A stretch of DNA of 6,266 nt from Alphaproteobacteria bacterium (GTDB lineage Bacteria > Pseudomonadota > Alphaproteobacteria > Micavibrionales > UBA2020): positions 1 to 6,266 of the forward strand of contig JADYYV010000233.1 in the NCBI GenBank assembly GCA_020853455.1. The letters are read 5' to 3'. The position numbers were made by a program, and so were the translations under genes. Below, piece by piece: positions 5,655 through 6,266 of the stretch. The notes under the pieces were generated by a model. That model saw only the letters and a program-made list of their open reading frames with translations, was not told the DNA's origin and made no database searches. Every line of letters starts with the position of its first letter. Within the stretch, counting starts at the first letter, position 1.

Positions 5655-5960
5655 TTACGGATTGCGCTTGCCGAATTTGGACGCCTCGACATGGGTCGGG
5701 GTGATTTTGGTGACGGTGTATTCGTTCGATCCGACCGACACGGTGTTGAAGTCGCGGGCGGTTGCGGGCAGCGTGCCGTCGGCGATGGCGCGGTTGAGTT
5801 CGGCATAGCCGCGGTCGATGACCTGTTCGGTCGCGTCGGGGCCGAAGCAGCCGCCGGAATGGACGCGGGCGCTGAACACTTCCGCGCCGTCTTTTTTGAA
5901 GGCGACGTTGGAGAAGCTGGCCATAATGCCCATCGGGCGTGTCTGGGGTTTTTTGCTCAT
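5655..5960 (-). CDS. Small conserved-looking hypothetical protein, 101 residues
   Basis: I do not recognise this family. The product begins MSKKPQTRPMGIMASFSN, has no signal peptide or membrane helix, and ends with a basic KFGKRNP tail. It contains one Cys (in GGCFGPDATEQ) and mixed alpha/beta-looking sequence, so a small soluble cytosolic protein is likely. Support for it being real is good: a strong Shine-Dalgarno (AAAGGA, 6 nt from the ATG), an upstream TTGACA promoter, G+C and codon use like the high-GC neighbours, and a strong terminator just after the stop. It is therefore a complete one-gene transcription unit, divergent from sdhB with a 125-bp intergenic region. Nothing visible links it to succinate dehydrogenase function. 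Confidence 0.78.
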   Translation of the reverse strand: MSKKPQTRPMGIMASFSNVAFKKDGAEVFSARVHSGGCFGPDATEQVIDRGYAELNRAIADGTLPATARDFNTVSVGSNEYTVTKITPTHVEASKFGKRNP

Positions 5961-5998
5961 GGCAAATCCTTTTCAAATGATAAAACGAATAGCCTTTT

Positions 5999-6027
5999 TT
6001 AGTAGAGAAAGGGCGATAATCTGTCAA
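5999..6027 (-). promoter_or_regulatory. Predicted promoter of the 101-residue orphan gene
   Basis: On the minus strand a perfect -35 TTGACA (6022-6027) is followed by exactly 17 nt and a weak -10 TACTAA (5999-6004, 3 of 6 bases). The start site would be about 30 nt upstream of the ATG at 5960. Confidence 0.42.
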
Positions 6028-6085
6028 TCCCCCCTTGCGCCACGCCTTGAAAAAGCAGTATTTTTATCTGAACGAGGGTAAAAAA

Positions 6086-6266
6086 ATGGCTGAATTCGCG
6101 CTTCCGAAAAATTCCAAGATCAAAGAGGGCAAGAAATACGCCGCGCCCGCGGATGCGAAGAAAAAACGCACCTTCAACGTCTATCGCTGGAACCCCGACG
6201 ACCGCGAAAATCCGCGCCTCGATTCATACGAAATCGACATCGCGAAATGCGGGCCGATGGTGTTGG
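6086..6266 (+). CDS. sdhB: Succinate dehydrogenase iron-sulfur subunit, N-terminal part (3' end outside window)
   Basis: SdhB carries the three Fe-S clusters that relay electrons from SdhA to the quinone site of complex II. Only the first 60 residues are inside the window: MAEFALPKNSKIKEGKKY, then FNVYRWNPDD (residues 30-39), then ENPRLDSYEIDIAKCGPMVL (41-60). This matches the alphaproteobacterial SdhB opening, and the DIAKCGPMVL segment precedes the [2Fe-2S] domain that lies beyond the window. The cluster cysteines are not visible. GAGGG at 6074-6078 is a good Shine-Dalgarno, 7 nt from the ATG. Its usual upstream neighbour sdhA lies about 5.45 kb away, so sdhB starts a separate transcription unit. 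I find no convincing sigma-70 promoter; a weak candidate is TTGCGC (6035-6040), 18 nt, TATTTT (6059-6064). Confidence 0.95.
   Translation, partial: MAEFALPKNSKIKEGKKYAAPADAKKKRTFNVYRWNPDDRENPRLDSYEIDIAKCGPMVL

Noticed and set aside
5553..6002. 149-codon plus-strand open frame across the terminator and the 101-residue gene
   Set aside because: It begins in the inverted repeat, crosses a strong terminator and is antisense to a gene with a strong ribosome-binding site. It is not credible as a coding region.

Overview
The window fits the chromosome of an alphaproteobacterium. The best evidence is at its two edges: the C-terminal third of a succinate dehydrogenase flavoprotein (sdhA, closest to alphaproteobacterial forms and ending PPKARVY) and the N-terminus of the iron-sulfur subunit (sdhB, opening MAEFALPKNS). 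Most genes look about 60% G+C by eye. The genus cannot be determined from this window.

Layout. sdhA (+) ends at 633. A family 9 (heptosyltransferase-like) glycosyltransferase follows on the minus strand (731-1717). It is divergent from a HAD-superfamily phosphatase or mutase (1840-2604, +), and the two share a compact back-to-back promoter region with a 10-bp palindrome between them. A 300-bp non-coding stretch (2605-2904) holds a hairpin-rich composite repeat bounded by 27-bp inverted arms, then a second interspersed palindrome. Next is an AT-rich gene for an exported, cysteine-containing protein of unknown function (2905-3888, +). After it comes the apparently truncated start of a membrane protein resembling bacterial PH-domain proteins (from 3962, +), which runs tail-to-tail into a putative HExxH metallopeptidase gene (4192-5322, -). 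A further gap of about 330 bp (5323-5654) contains the metallopeptidase promoter, a long inverted repeat built of 10-bp units, and a strong intrinsic terminator. The terminator closes a small orphan gene (5655-5960, -) that is divergent from sdhB (6086 onward, +).

How the genes relate. sdhA and sdhB encode partners of one enzyme, respiratory complex II, and are usually adjacent in one operon. Here they are about 5.45 kb apart, with three intervening genes on the opposite strand. sdhB therefore very probably has its own promoter. The genes between them show no single shared pathway: an envelope glycan transferase, a cytosolic HAD enzyme, an exported orphan, a putative cytosolic metalloprotease and a small orphan. 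With the two repeat-rich gaps, the compositionally foreign gene and the truncated membrane-protein gene, the stretch looks like a patchwork accessory region that split the sdh operon. No transposase, integrase, tRNA, CRISPR array or recognised defence or secretion system is visible.
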